From assembly GCA_029689965.1 (NCBI GenBank), contig CP121450.1:1612001-1676000 (forward strand): a stretch of 64,000 nucleotides of DNA, written 5' to 3'. Every line of letters begins with the position of its first letter. The stretch's first letter is position 1. Position numbers and translations under genes: made by a program. The DNA comes from Curtobacterium flaccumfaciens. Lineage in GTDB: Bacteria; Actinomycetota; Actinomycetes; Actinomycetales; Microbacteriaceae. The notes beneath the pieces were generated by a model. The model made no database searches. It was not told the origin of the DNA and was given only the letters and a program-made list of their open reading frames with translations. This document shows positions 36,099 to 46,970 of this stretch, piece by piece.

Positions 36099-37236
36099 GT
36101 GACCGCAACGATCCGCGCCATCGGTACCGCCGTCCCGGGACGACGCTCGACCAAGGCCGTGTGCGCGACCTCTTCTCCGCCCAACCCGGCCTCGGCCGGC
36201 TCGGCAGCCGGCTCGTACCCGCGGCGTTCGACGCGTCCGCGGTGGAGCATCGGCACACCGTCCTCGACGAGCTCGACCCGTCGCGCACGGCCGGTGCCTT
36301 CCGTGACGACCACGGCACGCTGCGTTCCCCGACGACCGGGGCTCGCAACGACCGGTACCGCGAGCTCGCACCTGCGTTGTTCGTCGCTGCGGCCCGCGAC
36401 GCCCTCGAACGAGCGGGTGTGGCACCGGAGCGCATCACGCACCTCGTGACGGTGTCCTGCACCGGATTCACGCAACCTGGACCGGACATCGACGTCGTCG
36501 AGCAGCTCGGGCTGCCCGCCGGGTCTTCCGCCACCACATCGGGTTCATGGGGTGCTGCGCCGCGTTCCCGGCACTCCGGATCGCTGCCGCGTTCGCCGAG
36601 GCGGACCCGGATGCCGTCGCGCTCGTGGTCTGCGCGGAGCTCTGCACGCTGCACGTCCGGGCGTCCGACGACCCGGACCAGATCGTGGCGAACAGCGTGT
36701 TCGGAGACGGGGCGGCCGCGGCCGTCGTGGCATCCGAGGGCGCCGGGCTCCGGCTCGAGGGGTTCGCGACGGCGGTCGTGCCGGAAGGGGCCGCGGAGAT
36801 GGCCTGGAACATCGGCGACGAGGGCTTCGAGATGGTGCTCTCGACGGCTGTCCCGAAGCTCGTCGGAACGCACGTGCCCGACGCCATCGCACCGCTGCTC
36901 GCCGGCGACGGGCCGGCGGACGTCCCGGTGTGGGCGGTCCACCCTGGCGGGCGAGCGATCCTCGACCGCACCCAGGAGACCCTCGGGCTGCCGGACGCCG
37001 CGATGGTGTCGAGCCGTCGAGTGCTCCGCGAGCACGGCAACATGTCGAGCGCGACGGTGCTGTTCGTGCTGCGTGACGCCGTGGACGTCGGCCTCGAGGA
37101 CGGGAGCGGCGTCGTCGCCCTCGCCTTCGGCCCCGGGCTCACCGTCGAGTCGGCACGACTGACCGCGGTGCGGACCGAGGCCTCGCCCGCGGTCGAACCG
37201 CAGCGGGTGCCCGTCGCGACCACGGGAGCGGCGTGA
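36099..37236 (+). CDS. Type III polyketide synthase (chalcone/stilbene-synthase family)
   Basis: About 379 aa. Catalytic Cys is in VTVSCTGFTQPG, His in WAVHPGGRAILD and Asn in EHGNMSSATV, so the thiolase-fold triad is complete. It would extend an acyl-CoA starter with malonyl-CoA and cyclise it to a pyrone or resorcinol. Two G losses: near 36138 (expected GTAVPGTTLDQGRV) and near 36524 (PAGVFRHHIGFMGCC). The GTG at 36099 is preceded by CAAGAT, a weak -10-like box. The methyltransferase start overlaps its stop. Confidence 0.88.
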
Positions 37237-37955
37237 GTCGTCCGGACGGAGCCGGAACGCGCCTCCAGGCCGTGGACCTGCGCACCCGCGCGCTCGACCT
37301 GACCGAACTCATGGACGATCCCGACTGCGACCCGCGCGTCCTGGCGCGCACGTTCCGGCGCTTCGCGCTCGTCAACGCGCTCGTCAGCGGCTGGCGGGCG
37401 GCCTGGCGGACGCACGTCGCCCCCGCGTTGCCAGCCAACGGCCGTGGACGGATCCTCGACCTCGGCTGCGGCGGCGGTGACCTCGCCCGGGCGCTCGTGC
37501 GGTGGGCGGCGGCCGACGGGTTCGACGTCGAGGTGGTCGGGGCCGACCCGGACGCCCGGGCGATCGACGCCGCACAGCGTTCGACCCCGCGCGGCGTCAC
37601 CTTCCGGCAGCAGTCCAGCCAGGACCTGGTCGCCGCGGGGGAGCGGTTCGACGTCGTGGTGTCGAACCACGTGCTGCACCACCTCGGCGACGAGGAGCGG
37701 CACCGGTTCCTCACCGATTCGGCGTCGCTGGCGGCGCACCGGAGCCTGCACTCGGACATCCGGCGGTCGACCGGGGCCTACCGGGCGTACGCGGTCGGGT
37801 CGGCGTTCATCGCAGCGGGGACCTTCGTGCGCGTCGACGGCCTGCGATCGATCCGTCGGTCCTTCACCCTGCCGGAGCTCCGGGAGGTGCTGCCGGAGGG
37901 ATGGCGGGCAGAGCGAGCCGCCCCGCACCGGGTGCTCGCCGTCCGCGACGCCTGA
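37233..37955 (+). CDS. SAM-dependent class I methyltransferase
   Basis: 240 aa, intact. Motif I is ILDLGCGGGDLARAL, the acidic residue ending strand 2 is in EVVGADPDARAI, and motif IV is FDVVVSNHVLHHL. The GTG start overlaps the polyketide synthase stop by four bases, so it most likely methylates that enzyme's product; related actinobacterial pairs make methylated alkylresorcinols or quinones. The first ~15 codons contain a half family A repeat (CGCGCCTCCAGGC), so the true start may be further in. Confidence 0.85.
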   Translation: MSRPDGAGTRLQAVDLRTRALDLTELMDDPDCDPRVLARTFRRFALVNALVSGWRAAWRTHVAPALPANGRGRILDLGCGGGDLARALVRWAAADGFDVEVVGADPDARAIDAAQRSTPRGVTFRQQSSQDLVAAGERFDVVVSNHVLHHLGDEERHRFLTDSASLAAHRSLHSDIRRSTGAYRAYAVGSAFIAAGTFVRVDGLRSIRRSFTLPELREVLPEGWRAERAAPHRVLAVRDA

Positions 37956-38402
37956 TCAGCCCCGTTCCGCGGCCGCGCGGAGCAGTTCCGCGTGCAGTTC
38001 GGCTGCACCGGCGGGGTCGAGGCCGAGGACGTGCTCCTCGGTCACCCCGAGATCGCGCAGCGCCCGGACGAGGTACAGCGGGAGCGCGTTCGCCGGAGCC
38101 CGGTGCGTCGGAGCCCCGCGGTCCGGTACCACGCCCTCGCCGACGCAGCGCCAGAACGTGGGCGCATCGACGGCGAGCTGCTCGCACAGGATGTGCGACC
38201 ACATCCGTGGGCTGTACGTCGAGCGGTCGACCGGCTTCGAGATGCGGGTGCGCAGGACGCGGGCGTCCCAGAGCGTCAGCTCGTAGGTGCGGTGGTGCCG
38301 TACCGGTTGCCCCGCGCGCGCCCGGACGAGCGTCCACCGCTCGTTCGTGCAGAACGTGTCGTGGTGCTCGCGGGTCGGCGCCGGGTGCTTCGTGCTACTC
38401 AC
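37956..38402 (-). CDS. Putative toxin of a toxin-antitoxin pair
   Basis: 148 aa, intact. The GTG start at 38402 overlaps the antitoxin stop by eight bases. The central part (HHDTFCTNERWTLVRARAGQ and THHRTYEL-like lines, then DARVLRTRISKPVDRSTYSP) resembles actinobacterial proteins annotated as translational-repressor toxins of the RelE class. I cannot confirm catalytic residues. Size, overlap and the neighbouring Phd-like gene make toxin the best guess. Confidence 0.55.
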   Translation of the reverse strand: MSSTKHPAPTREHHDTFCTNERWTLVRARAGQPVRHHRTYELTLWDARVLRTRISKPVDRSTYSPRMWSHILCEQLAVDAPTFWRCVGEGVVPDRGAPTHRAPANALPLYLVRALRDLGVTEEHVLGLDPAGAAELHAELLRAAAERG

Positions 38403-38817
38403 CGCCGCGCTCCAGCCACTCACGGAGCTCGGCATCGGTGGACAGCTTGACCAGCTGCACGAGGGCCCAGGCGTCGTGGTGGTTCGGTGCGTGCCGGAGA
38501 CGGTCCTCCCAGTCGGCGGCGTACTCCTGCAGGGTCAGGGCGAGGTCGTCCAGGGCCTGGTCGACGGACCCACCTTCGGAGACGAACGGTCGCCCTTCCA
38601 TCAGCGCGACGACGACGCCGCCGTCGCGGAAGACGCTGACGCGCGGGGACACCGTCCGGAAGAAGTACGAGCGGAGCGGGTCGACGGGGAGCATCGCGGA
38701 CACCGCGCCATCGCGTGCGATGGTCACGGTGCGTCCGGTCGCCGTGGCGTCGAGCATGTCCTTGAAGTGTTCACGGGCACGCGAGTAGGTCGGGTAGTCG
38801 GCAGCGATGGGCACCAT
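38395..38817 (-). CDS. Phd/YefM-like antitoxin
   Basis: 140 aa, intact. The N-terminal TYSRAREHFKDMLDATATGR, followed by VTIARDGAVSAMLPVDPLR, matches the Phd fold (strand, helix, strand with the R-x-G turn). The C-terminal half (YAADWEDRLRHAPNHHDAWA) should contact the toxin. Start taken as the ATG at 38817; GACGGAGG is only two bases upstream, so the adjacent GTG (38814) may be used. A 33-bp palindrome directly upstream fits autorepression. Confidence 0.7.
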   Translation of the reverse strand: MVPIAADYPTYSRAREHFKDMLDATATGRTVTIARDGAVSAMLPVDPLRSYFFRTVSPRVSVFRDGGVVVALMEGRPFVSEGGSVDQALDDLALTLQEYAADWEDRLRHAPNHHDAWALVQLVKLSTDAELREWLERGGE

Positions 38818-38828
38818 GGCCTCCGTCA

Positions 38829-38861
38829 AGTACGTCACGTACGGAGCGTACGTGATGTACT
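38829..38861. promoter_or_regulatory. 15-bp palindromic operator upstream of the antitoxin gene
   Basis: Arms 38829-38843 and 38847-38861 are reverse complements with one mismatch around a GAG spacer, built from repeated GTACGT/ACGTAC. It begins 12 bases upstream of the antitoxin start and covers the expected promoter. Phd-type antitoxins bind such palindromes to repress their operon. Confidence 0.7.
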
Positions 38862-38931
38862 GATGGTAGCGGATGCGGGCCGTGGATCTGTGGAGAAGTC
38901 GTCCGAGCCGGTCCTCGGCTACCGTCGGTCC

Positions 38932-39881
38932 ATGACCTCGACACCGCTGCACCGCGTCGCGGTCCTCGTGCTCGACGGCGCGAAGCCGCTCGACGTCGGG
39001 ATCCCCGCGCAGGTGTTCTCGAACCGGCCGAGCATGCCGTACGAGGTCCGGGTGTGCGGGCCGCGGGTCGGACGGATCGCGGGCGGGACGGTCTGGCGTA
39101 CGCCGTCGACCACGGGCTGGACGCCCTCGAGTGGGCGCAGACGGTGTTCGTACCCGGCTACCGGTTCCCCGCGGACACGCCACCGCCCGCGGACGTCGTG
39201 GCGGCCCTCGCACGGGCGTACGAGCGTGGCACGCGGATCGCCGCGATCTCCACGGGGGCGTTCGCGCTCGCCGCGGCCGGACTGCTCGACGGACGGCGGG
39301 CCACCACCCACTGGCACTACACGCGGGTCCTCCGCGACCGGTACCCGGAGGTCGACGTCGATGAGGACGTCCTGTTCGTGGACGCCGGCTCGGTGCTCAC
39401 GAGCGCCGGGGCGGCGAGCGGGATCGACCTGTGCCTGCACATCGTCCGACAGGACCACGGCGTCGCGCTCTCGAACCACGCCGCTCGGCGTCTCGTCAGC
39501 GCGCCCTACCGGAGCGGTGGGCAGGCGCAGTTCGTGCCGCGGAGCGTGCCCGAGCCCCTCGGTGACGTGTTCGCCGCGACGCGGGAGTGGGCGCTCCGCC
39601 ACCTCGCCGATCCGCTCACGCTCGACGTGCTCGCCCGGAACGCGACGGTCTCGCCGCGCACGTTCTCGCGTCGGTTCGTGGAGGACACCGGGTACACGCC
39701 GATGCAGTGGGTGCTCCGCGCGCGGGTCGACCTGGCACGCGAACTGCTCGAGCGCTCGGACCTGTCGATCGACCAGGTCGCCGAGCGCGCCGGGCTCGGG
39801 TCGGACGCGAACCTGCGGACACACTTCCGGCGGATCCTCGGGATCTCGCCGACCGCGTACCGCCGCACGTTCCAGGACTGA
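38932..39881 (+). CDS. GlxA-type transcriptional regulator (DJ-1/PfpI domain + AraC HTH)
   Basis: About 316 aa. N-terminal DJ-1/PfpI-like domain (VAVLVLDGAKPLDVGIPAQV, GTRIAAISTGAFALAAAGLL) and C-terminal double HTH (TLDVLARNATVSPRTFSRRF, ISPTAYRRTF). The nucleophile Cys of active DJ-1 proteins is Thr (STGAF), so it is a sensor, not an enzyme. One G is missing near 39088 (expected GGDGLAYAVDHG). TACCGT (38920-38925) lies six bases before the ATG. Confidence 0.88.
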
Positions 39882-40993
<1,112 letters not shown>

Positions 40994-41021
40994 GGCGGCC
41001 GCGGCGGGGCGAGGCGGGGCT

Positions 41022-41091
41022 GCGAGACTCGGGATGGGCGACAGTTCTCGCGCTCGGAAGCGCGAGAACTGTCGCTGACACCGAGTCTCGC
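41022..41091. terminator. Two-tier hairpin between convergent genes (family D)
   Basis: Inner arms 41038-41054 and 41059-41075 are a perfect 17-bp palindrome around a 4-base loop. Outer arms 41022-41032 and 41081-41091 add 11 bp. It begins 29 bases after the gap stop and lies 66 bases beyond the kinase stop on the other strand, so it can terminate both. The GAGACTCGG vocabulary recurs in decayed form at 48500-48590. Confidence 0.8.
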
Positions 41092-41149
41092 CGCGACCGG
41101 CGCCGCCGCGACCGCCGCCGCGACCGCCGCCGCGACCGCCGCCGCCGCG
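41092..41149. repeat. 12-bp tandem repeat GCCGCCGCGACC
   Basis: Three exact units run 41102-41137, flanked by partial units. A pure GC microsatellite in the convergent space. Confidence 0.8.
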
Positions 41150-41156
41150 CGCCGCG

Positions 41157-42201
41157 TCAGCGGATCAGCGCGGTCGTGCTCGCGAAGGAGCGGGAGCGCA
41201 CGGCCTCGCGGTAGCGGTCGAGCGCGACGTCGTCGGCACCGACCGACTCCAGGGCCGCCAGCCCAGCGCCGAGCACCGGGGATCGGTCACCCAGGTCGGC
41301 ACGGCGCCGGCACCCGCTCCGCGAGCCCCGACACGACGCCGTCCACGAGCAGGGCGTCCCGCGCCGCGAGCACCCCGCCACCGAGCACGACGGGCACCGG
41401 CGCCGTCGCCGAACCGGCGAGCCCGAGCCGGCCGAGCGCCACGGAGGCGAGCAGCGAGATCTCCTCGGCCTGCCGCGCCACGACCGCCGCCGCCACTGCG
41501 TCTCCGGCCTCGGCGACCTCGAACAGCACCGGGCACAGCCGGTTGTACACCCGCTGGTCGAGGCGCCCGAAGTGGACGGCCTCGATGACCTCGCGGACGG
41601 AACCCAGCCCGACCGCCGCCGGCACGGCCTCGGTCAGCGCCGTCGCCGGTCCGCGCCCGTCGTCGGCTCGTGCCGCGTGCCAGAGCGCCCGGCTGCCGAG
41701 GTAGGCGCCGCCGCCCCAGTCGCCCGAGACGTCCCCGATCGCGGGGAAGCGAGCCGTCGCACCGTCCGCACGCACGGCGAGGGCGTTGATGCCCGTCCCG
41801 CACACCACGGCCGCGGCGTCGGGCGACAGCGTCCCGGCCCGCAGCAGCGCGAACAGGTCGTTGTCGAGGACGTCCGGCGCACCGCCGTCCTCGTCCCAGT
41901 GGGCGAGGGCGTCGGTCGCGGCGACGAGCTCGTCGTGCAGGTCCAGTCCCGCGAGGTACACGTGCGTGGTCAGGATCCGACGTGCTCCGAGGGCGCCGAC
42001 GACCCGTGCGCGCACGTCGTCGAGGATCGGCCCGGCGACGTCCCACCCGCGTGACTGCGGGTTCGACCCCGGCCCGCGGGCGTGCCCGACGAGCGTGCCG
42101 TCGAGCGCGATCGCGACGACGTCCGTCTTGCTGCCGCCACCGTCGACGGCGAGCACGACGTCTCCGCGGCCGGACCCGGGTGCCGGCGGACCCTCCGGCA
42201 C
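41157..42201 (-). CDS. BadF/BadG-type ATPase, N-acetylglucosamine kinase-like
   Basis: About 347 aa, ASKHA fold. Phosphate-1 loop VVLAVDGGGSKTDVVAI, phosphate-2 AAAVVCGTGINALAV and adenosine motif PVVLGGGVLAARDALL are visible, with IGDVSGDWGGGAYLGS typical of GlcNAc kinases. It lies last in the sugar operon behind a GH4 enzyme, fitting phosphorylation of a released hexosamine. A +1 shift near 41310 (probably one extra C; expected RVPARADLGDRSP) precedes the C-terminus. The GTG at 42201 is a tentative start; the region before the P-loop overlaps a half family A repeat. Confidence 0.8.
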
Positions 42202-42254
42202 CTCCGGAGCGGCCGGACTGGAGGCGCGGGTCGTCCCCGCCCCGCCGGCCCGGC

Positions 42255-43560
42255 TCAGCCCGCCCACGTCAACTGCTCCGATCGCGCCCACGGCAGGTGC
42301 TCCGCGTTCGCGGCCAGGAGCAGGTCGGTGAGCTTCTCGGCCTTGTCGACCTGTCCGACGAGGGGGTGTGCCCACATCGCACGGAGCACGCGGTCGCGGC
42401 CACCGTGCACGGCCGCATCGAGGGCGAGTCGTTCGTACCCGGCGACGTGCGACACGAGCCCGACCATGTCCGCGTCGAGCGGAGTGACGGGCAGCGGGGT
42501 GATCGCCTGCCGGGTGACGCGAGCCGGGACCTCGATGACGTGGTCGTCGGGCAGGAACGGGAACGTGCCGTCGTTCCGCACGTTGAGGACCTGCACGTCG
42601 CCGCGGTCGCCGAGGATCGAGGACAGCACGTCGATGGCGGCCTCGGAGTAGTACGCACCACCTCGCTGCTCCAGCTCGACCGGCTTCGTGACGACGGACT
42701 GGTCGGCGTACTTGGTCAACAGTGCGGACTCGGTCTCCATCACGGCCTCGGCGCGGGTGCGCTCGTGGAGCTGCTCCTCGAGCACGACGTCGTGGCTGTA
42801 GAAGTAGCGCAGGTAGTACGAGGGGACGGCGTGCTGCAGGCGGATGAGGTCGGCGGGCATGTGCACGCTCTCCGCCATCCGGTCGAGGGCACCGGTGTCG
42901 GCGACGAGCAGCTCGGACAGGACGTCACGCTCACCGGAGGCGTCCGTGACGTGCACGCCGCGTTCCCACGTGAGGTGGTTGAGCCCGACGTGGTCGAGCC
43001 GGACGACCGACGGGTCGACCTGGAACTCGGCGGCGAAGCGCCGCTGGAACCCGATCGCGACGTTGCAAAGCCCGACGGCGCGGTGGCCGGCCTCGAGCAG
43101 GGCGCGGGTGACGATGCCGACCGGGTTCGTGAAGTCCACGATCCAGGCGTCCGGCTTCGCGTGCTTCCGGACGAGCTCCGCGTACTCGAGCACGACCGGC
43201 ACGGTGCGGAGCGCCTTCGCGAACCCGCCGGGCCCGGTGGTCTCCTGCCCGATGCAGCAGGCCTCGTGCGGCCAGGTCTCGTCCTGCTGCCGGGCGGCCT
43301 GGCCGCCGATCCGGAGCTGGAACATGACGGCGTCGGCGTCCGAGACCCCGGCGACCACGTCGTCGGTGACGTGGACCGTGCCGGGGTGGCCGGCGTGTGC
43401 GAACATCCGCTTGGCGACACCGCCGACGAGTTCGCGTCGGACGGGATCGGGGTCGACGAGCCAGAAGCTCGTCGATGGGCAGTTGGTCGCGGAGCCGGGC
43501 GAAGCCGTCCACGAGTTCGGGGGTGTAGGTGGATCCGCCACCGATGACTGCGAGTTTCAC
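42255..43560 (-). CDS. GH4 family 6-phospho-glycosidase
   Basis: About 434 aa. NAD- and Mn-dependent hydrolase. N-terminal NAD fold KLAVIGGGSTYTPELVDGF, then QLRIGGQAARQQDE, the FTNPVGIVT and GLCNVAIGFQRR metal and substrate segments, and GLNHLTWERG. These match 6-phospho-beta-glucosidases rather than alpha-galactosidases. A +1 shift near 43466 is explained by one extra base in GAAGCT (expected DELWLVDPDPVRREL). GTG start at 43560, seven bases after the upstream permease stop. Confidence 0.88.
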
Positions 43561-43567
43561 TGTGGTG

Positions 43568-44460
43568 CTATCCCTTCACGCCGGTGAGCGCGATGCCCTC
43601 GACGAATGCCTTCTGTGCGAAGAAGAAGATGACGACGACGGGGACCATGACGACGACGGTCATCGCCATCGTCATCGACCAGTCGGTGCCGTGCTGACCC
43701 CGGAACGTCGCGAGTCCGTACGCCACCGGCCAGGCGGCCTGGTTCTCGGACGCGTAGAGGAGCGGGCCGTAGTAGTCGTTCCAGGAGTGGAAGAACATGA
43801 AGATCGCCGCCGACGCGATGCCCGGCCGGGCCATCGGCACGACGACCCGCCAGAGCACGCCCCACTCGCTGCACCCGTCCATCCGGGCGGCGTCGCCGTA
43901 CTCCTTCGGGATCGTCAGGAAGAACTGGCGGAGCAGGAAGATGCTGAACGCGTCACCGAGCAGGTTCGGCAGGATCAGCGGCCAGAGCGTGCCGGTGAGG
44001 TGCAGGTGCGACCACATCACGTAGACCGGCACCGCGGTGACCTGCGGGGGCAGGAGCATCGCGACGATGATCACGGTGAAGACCAGGTTCGCCCCCTTGA
44101 ACTTGATCTGGGCGAGCGCGTACGCCGCCGGGACCGAGCTGACGAGCATGAACGCGGTGGCGAGCACGGCGTACATCGACGAGTTGCCGAACCACTGCGC
44201 GAGCGGCAGTTCGCTGAACACCCGGGCGTAGTTCGAGAAGTCGAACGGCCTCGGGATGATCGACGCCGTGAGCGCCTGGCTGCTCGACATGAGCGACGTC
44301 AGGACGACGAAGACGATCGGCGCGATGGTCAGGACACCGAGCGCCACGAGCGCGGCGTGCTCGGCGATCCAGACGAGCAGGCTGCGGCGCGGACCGCGCG
44401 CGGAGCCGGATGCCGCGCCGCGGGGAGCCCGGGCGAGCGGGACTGGGACACGGCGGTCAT
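43568..44460 (-). CDS. Carbohydrate ABC transporter permease (MalG type)
   Basis: About 297 aa, six helices. The EAA loop is EYGDAARMDGCSEWGVLWRV, contacting the ATPase. The N-terminus is recovered from the ATG at 44460 by restoring one G near 44430 (expected RSPGAPRGAASGSARG). No ATPase gene is in the operon, so a shared MsiK-like ATPase elsewhere is likely. TGATG overlap with the upstream permease. Confidence 0.88.
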
Positions 44461-45504
44461 CAGGACTCCTCAGGTCTGAAGACGGAGATGCGGCGCATCG
44501 TGAACACGAGCACGATCGCGGTGATCACGAACAGGACGACGGCCATCGCGGACGCGTAGCCGAACTGGAAGTTCGCGAAGCCGTGCTGGTAGAGCAGCTC
44601 GGTGTAGGTGAGCAGCGACGTGCCCGGGTAGCCGAGCTGCGCCGCGGTCCCCCGCCGATCGTCGCCTTGCCGCTCGCGACGCCCGAGGCGACCGCCGCCT
44701 CGGTGAAGTACTGCAGGGCCGCGATCACCCCCGTGACGACGGCGAACCCGATGACCGGAGCGATCGTCGGCAGCGTGATGTGCCGCACCTGCTGCACGCC
44801 GTTCGCACCGTCGAGCGACGCGGCCTCGTACAGGTCGCGCGGCACGTCGAGGAGCGAGGCCAGGAAGATGATCATGATGTCGCCCATCACCCAGACGCCC
44901 ATGATCACGAGCGAGGGCTTCGACCAGGCGGGGTCGTTGAACCACGGGGGCCGTCGATGCCGAACACCCGCAGGACCTGGTTGACCGGGCCGGTGCCGGG
45001 GTTGAACAGGAACACGAACGCGACGACGCTCGCGACCGGCGGCACCAGGGCGGGCAGGTAGAACAGCGTCCGCCAGAACCCGGTCGCCGTCTTCGCGCGG
45101 CTCAGCAGCCCGGCCACCAGGAGCCCGCAGACGATCCGGACCGGCACGAGGATGACCACGAACCACAGCGTGTTGACGACCGCCGGCCAGATCTGCGGGT
45201 CCTGCGTGAACAGGAACCGGTAGTTCAGCAGCCCGACGAACTCGGGTTCCTGCAGCTGGTTGTAGCGCGTGAAGGAGTAGAAGATCGACGCGACGAGTGG
45301 GTACGCGAAGAAGATCACGAGGCCCGCCAGGGCCGGGGCCAGCATCGTCAGGGCGACCAGACGACGGCGGGACTCGGCGGAGCGGCGCCGACGTGGCCGG
45401 CTCCCAGGGGCCGTCGAACGCGACCCGGCGCTGGCCGGCGGCCGGGAGGCGCGGGTGGGCCGCGCCTCCAGGCTTCCGGTTTCAGGGGTGGTGACGTCCG
45501 TCAT
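44460..45504 (-). CDS. Carbohydrate ABC transporter permease (MalF type)
   Basis: About 348 aa, six helices after a basic N-terminal tail. The EAA loop is DLYEAASLDGANGVQQVRHI. Two losses: near 44950 (expected IDGPPWFNDPAWSK) and near 44650 (IGGGTAAQLGYPG). The N-terminal ~40 residues include codons formed by a complete family A palindrome (about 45445-45475), an unusual origin for coding sequence. Start ATG 45504, with a GTG two codons earlier as the alternative. Confidence 0.87.
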
Positions 45505-46848
45505 GGTCACGGACCAGCCAGTGGTTGGCGTTGTCGATGTCCGAGTCGAGCTTCTTGAGCTTGGCGTCGAGGTCGCCGCCGTTCTGCTGGTACGCCTGCC
45601 AGAACTTCGTGAAGGTGCCGATGTAGGCGGCGCCGTCGGCGGTGCCGGGCGAGGTCATGGTGTCCTTGTTGCCGGCGACGTCGACGAAGGTCTTGTAGTT
45701 CTCGTCGACCTCGAGCTTCGGTGACTCCAGGGCCGAGGTGAGCGTCGGGATGTTCTTCAGCCCGTTGCCCATCGTCACCTGCGCGTCGGTGTTCGTGGAC
45801 AGGTACTTCAGGAGCGCCCATGCGAGCTCGGGGTGCTTCGAGCCCTTCGCGATGCCCGCCACGTTGCCCGCGATGTACGTCGAGCCGTAGTTGCCGACGC
45901 CGTCCATCACCGGGGTCGGTGCGGTGCCGTAGTCGAGGTCCGGCTTCTGGTCCTTGATGAACGCGGTGCGGTACTCGCCGTCGATCTGCATCGCGACCTG
46001 ACCGGTCTGGAACGCGTTGTCGGCGGCGAACTCCTGCCCGAGGCCGGACGTGAAGGCCTTGAGCTTGTCGTAGCCGATCTCGTCGACGAAGCCCTTCTGC
46101 CAGGCGATCAGCTTCTTCCAGTTCGCCGAGGTGCCGATCTCGCTGTTCCCCTTCTTGTCCAGCCACGAGCCGTCGATCATCGGCGCCCAGTGCTCGGGGA
46201 GTTCTCGTAGAAGTCGATCAGCGGGTTGAACCCGAGCTGCTTGATGGAGCCGTCGGCGTTGTACGTGGTAAGCTTCAGCGCGTCCGACTTGAGCTCGTCG
46301 AGGGTCTTCGGCGGCGTCGTGATGCCCGCCTTCTCGAGCAGCGGCTTGTTGTACATCAGGGCGCTCACGTCGGCGAGGGCCGGCAGCGTGCACCGGGTGC
46401 CCTTGTACTGCGTGTAGGAGCGGACGGCATCGGGGATGTCGGACAGGTCGACCTTGTCGCGTTTGATGTACGGCGACAGGTCACGGAACGCGCCCGACGA
46501 GCAGAAGCTGCCGACGATCGCCGTCGAGTAGGACAGGCCGACGTCGATGTTCTGACCGGACGAGATCGCCTTCTGGAGCTTCTCGTCGTCCTGGCCGGCG
46601 TGGATGTCGACCGTGACGCCGGGGTTCGCCTTCTCGAACCCGGCGACGGCACTCTTCACGACACCGGCCTCGCGCCCGGTGAAGAAGTGCCACAGGGACA
46701 CGGTGCCCTTGAGCTCCTTCGGCGCGGACTTGTCGATGGCGTCGGCGCTGCTGCCGGAGCTGCAGCCGGCGACGACGAGCGCACCGACGGCGGCGATGGC
46801 CGTGGCGGTGAGGATCCTCGTGGCGGATCGTTTGGCGGAGGGGTGCAT
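45482..46848 (-). CDS. Extracellular sugar-binding lipoprotein (ABC family 1)
   Basis: About 455 aa. Signal peptide with lipobox GALVVAGC, then KGTVSLWHFFTGREAGVVK and GFEKANPGVTVDIHAG, typical of MalE-like proteins. One C is missing near 46200 (expected FYENSPEHWAPMIDG). The end overlaps the permease start by about 23 bases; the last residues (WLVRDHDGRHHP) look unnatural, so another frame error near the stop is possible. It captures the operon's oligosaccharide outside the cell. Confidence 0.88.
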
Positions 46849-46970
46849 CGGTACTCGCTCTCTGGTCTCGACTCGGCGGCTGCGTTTCCGGGCGCGCCGA
46901 AGAGCCCTGGGACAGGGCCGGGTGGTGGTGCCTCGAGTGGTGCGGGTGGAACTCCGGTGGGCGGAGCGGC
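46849..46970. other. Intergenic spacer between binding-protein gene and ROK gene
   Basis: 120 bases, no gene or clear operator seen. GGGCGCGCC... GGCCC sequence near 46895-46920 could form a weak hairpin. Confidence 0.4.

Noticed and set aside
38826..38866. GTAC-rich palindrome as a restriction-site cluster or mobile-element end
   Set aside because: Its position immediately before a Phd-like antitoxin and single occurrence fit an operator better.
42255..46848. Missing ABC ATPase as a sign of a deleted gene
   Set aside because: Actinobacterial sugar ABC operons commonly lack an ATPase and share one multi-system ATPase encoded elsewhere.
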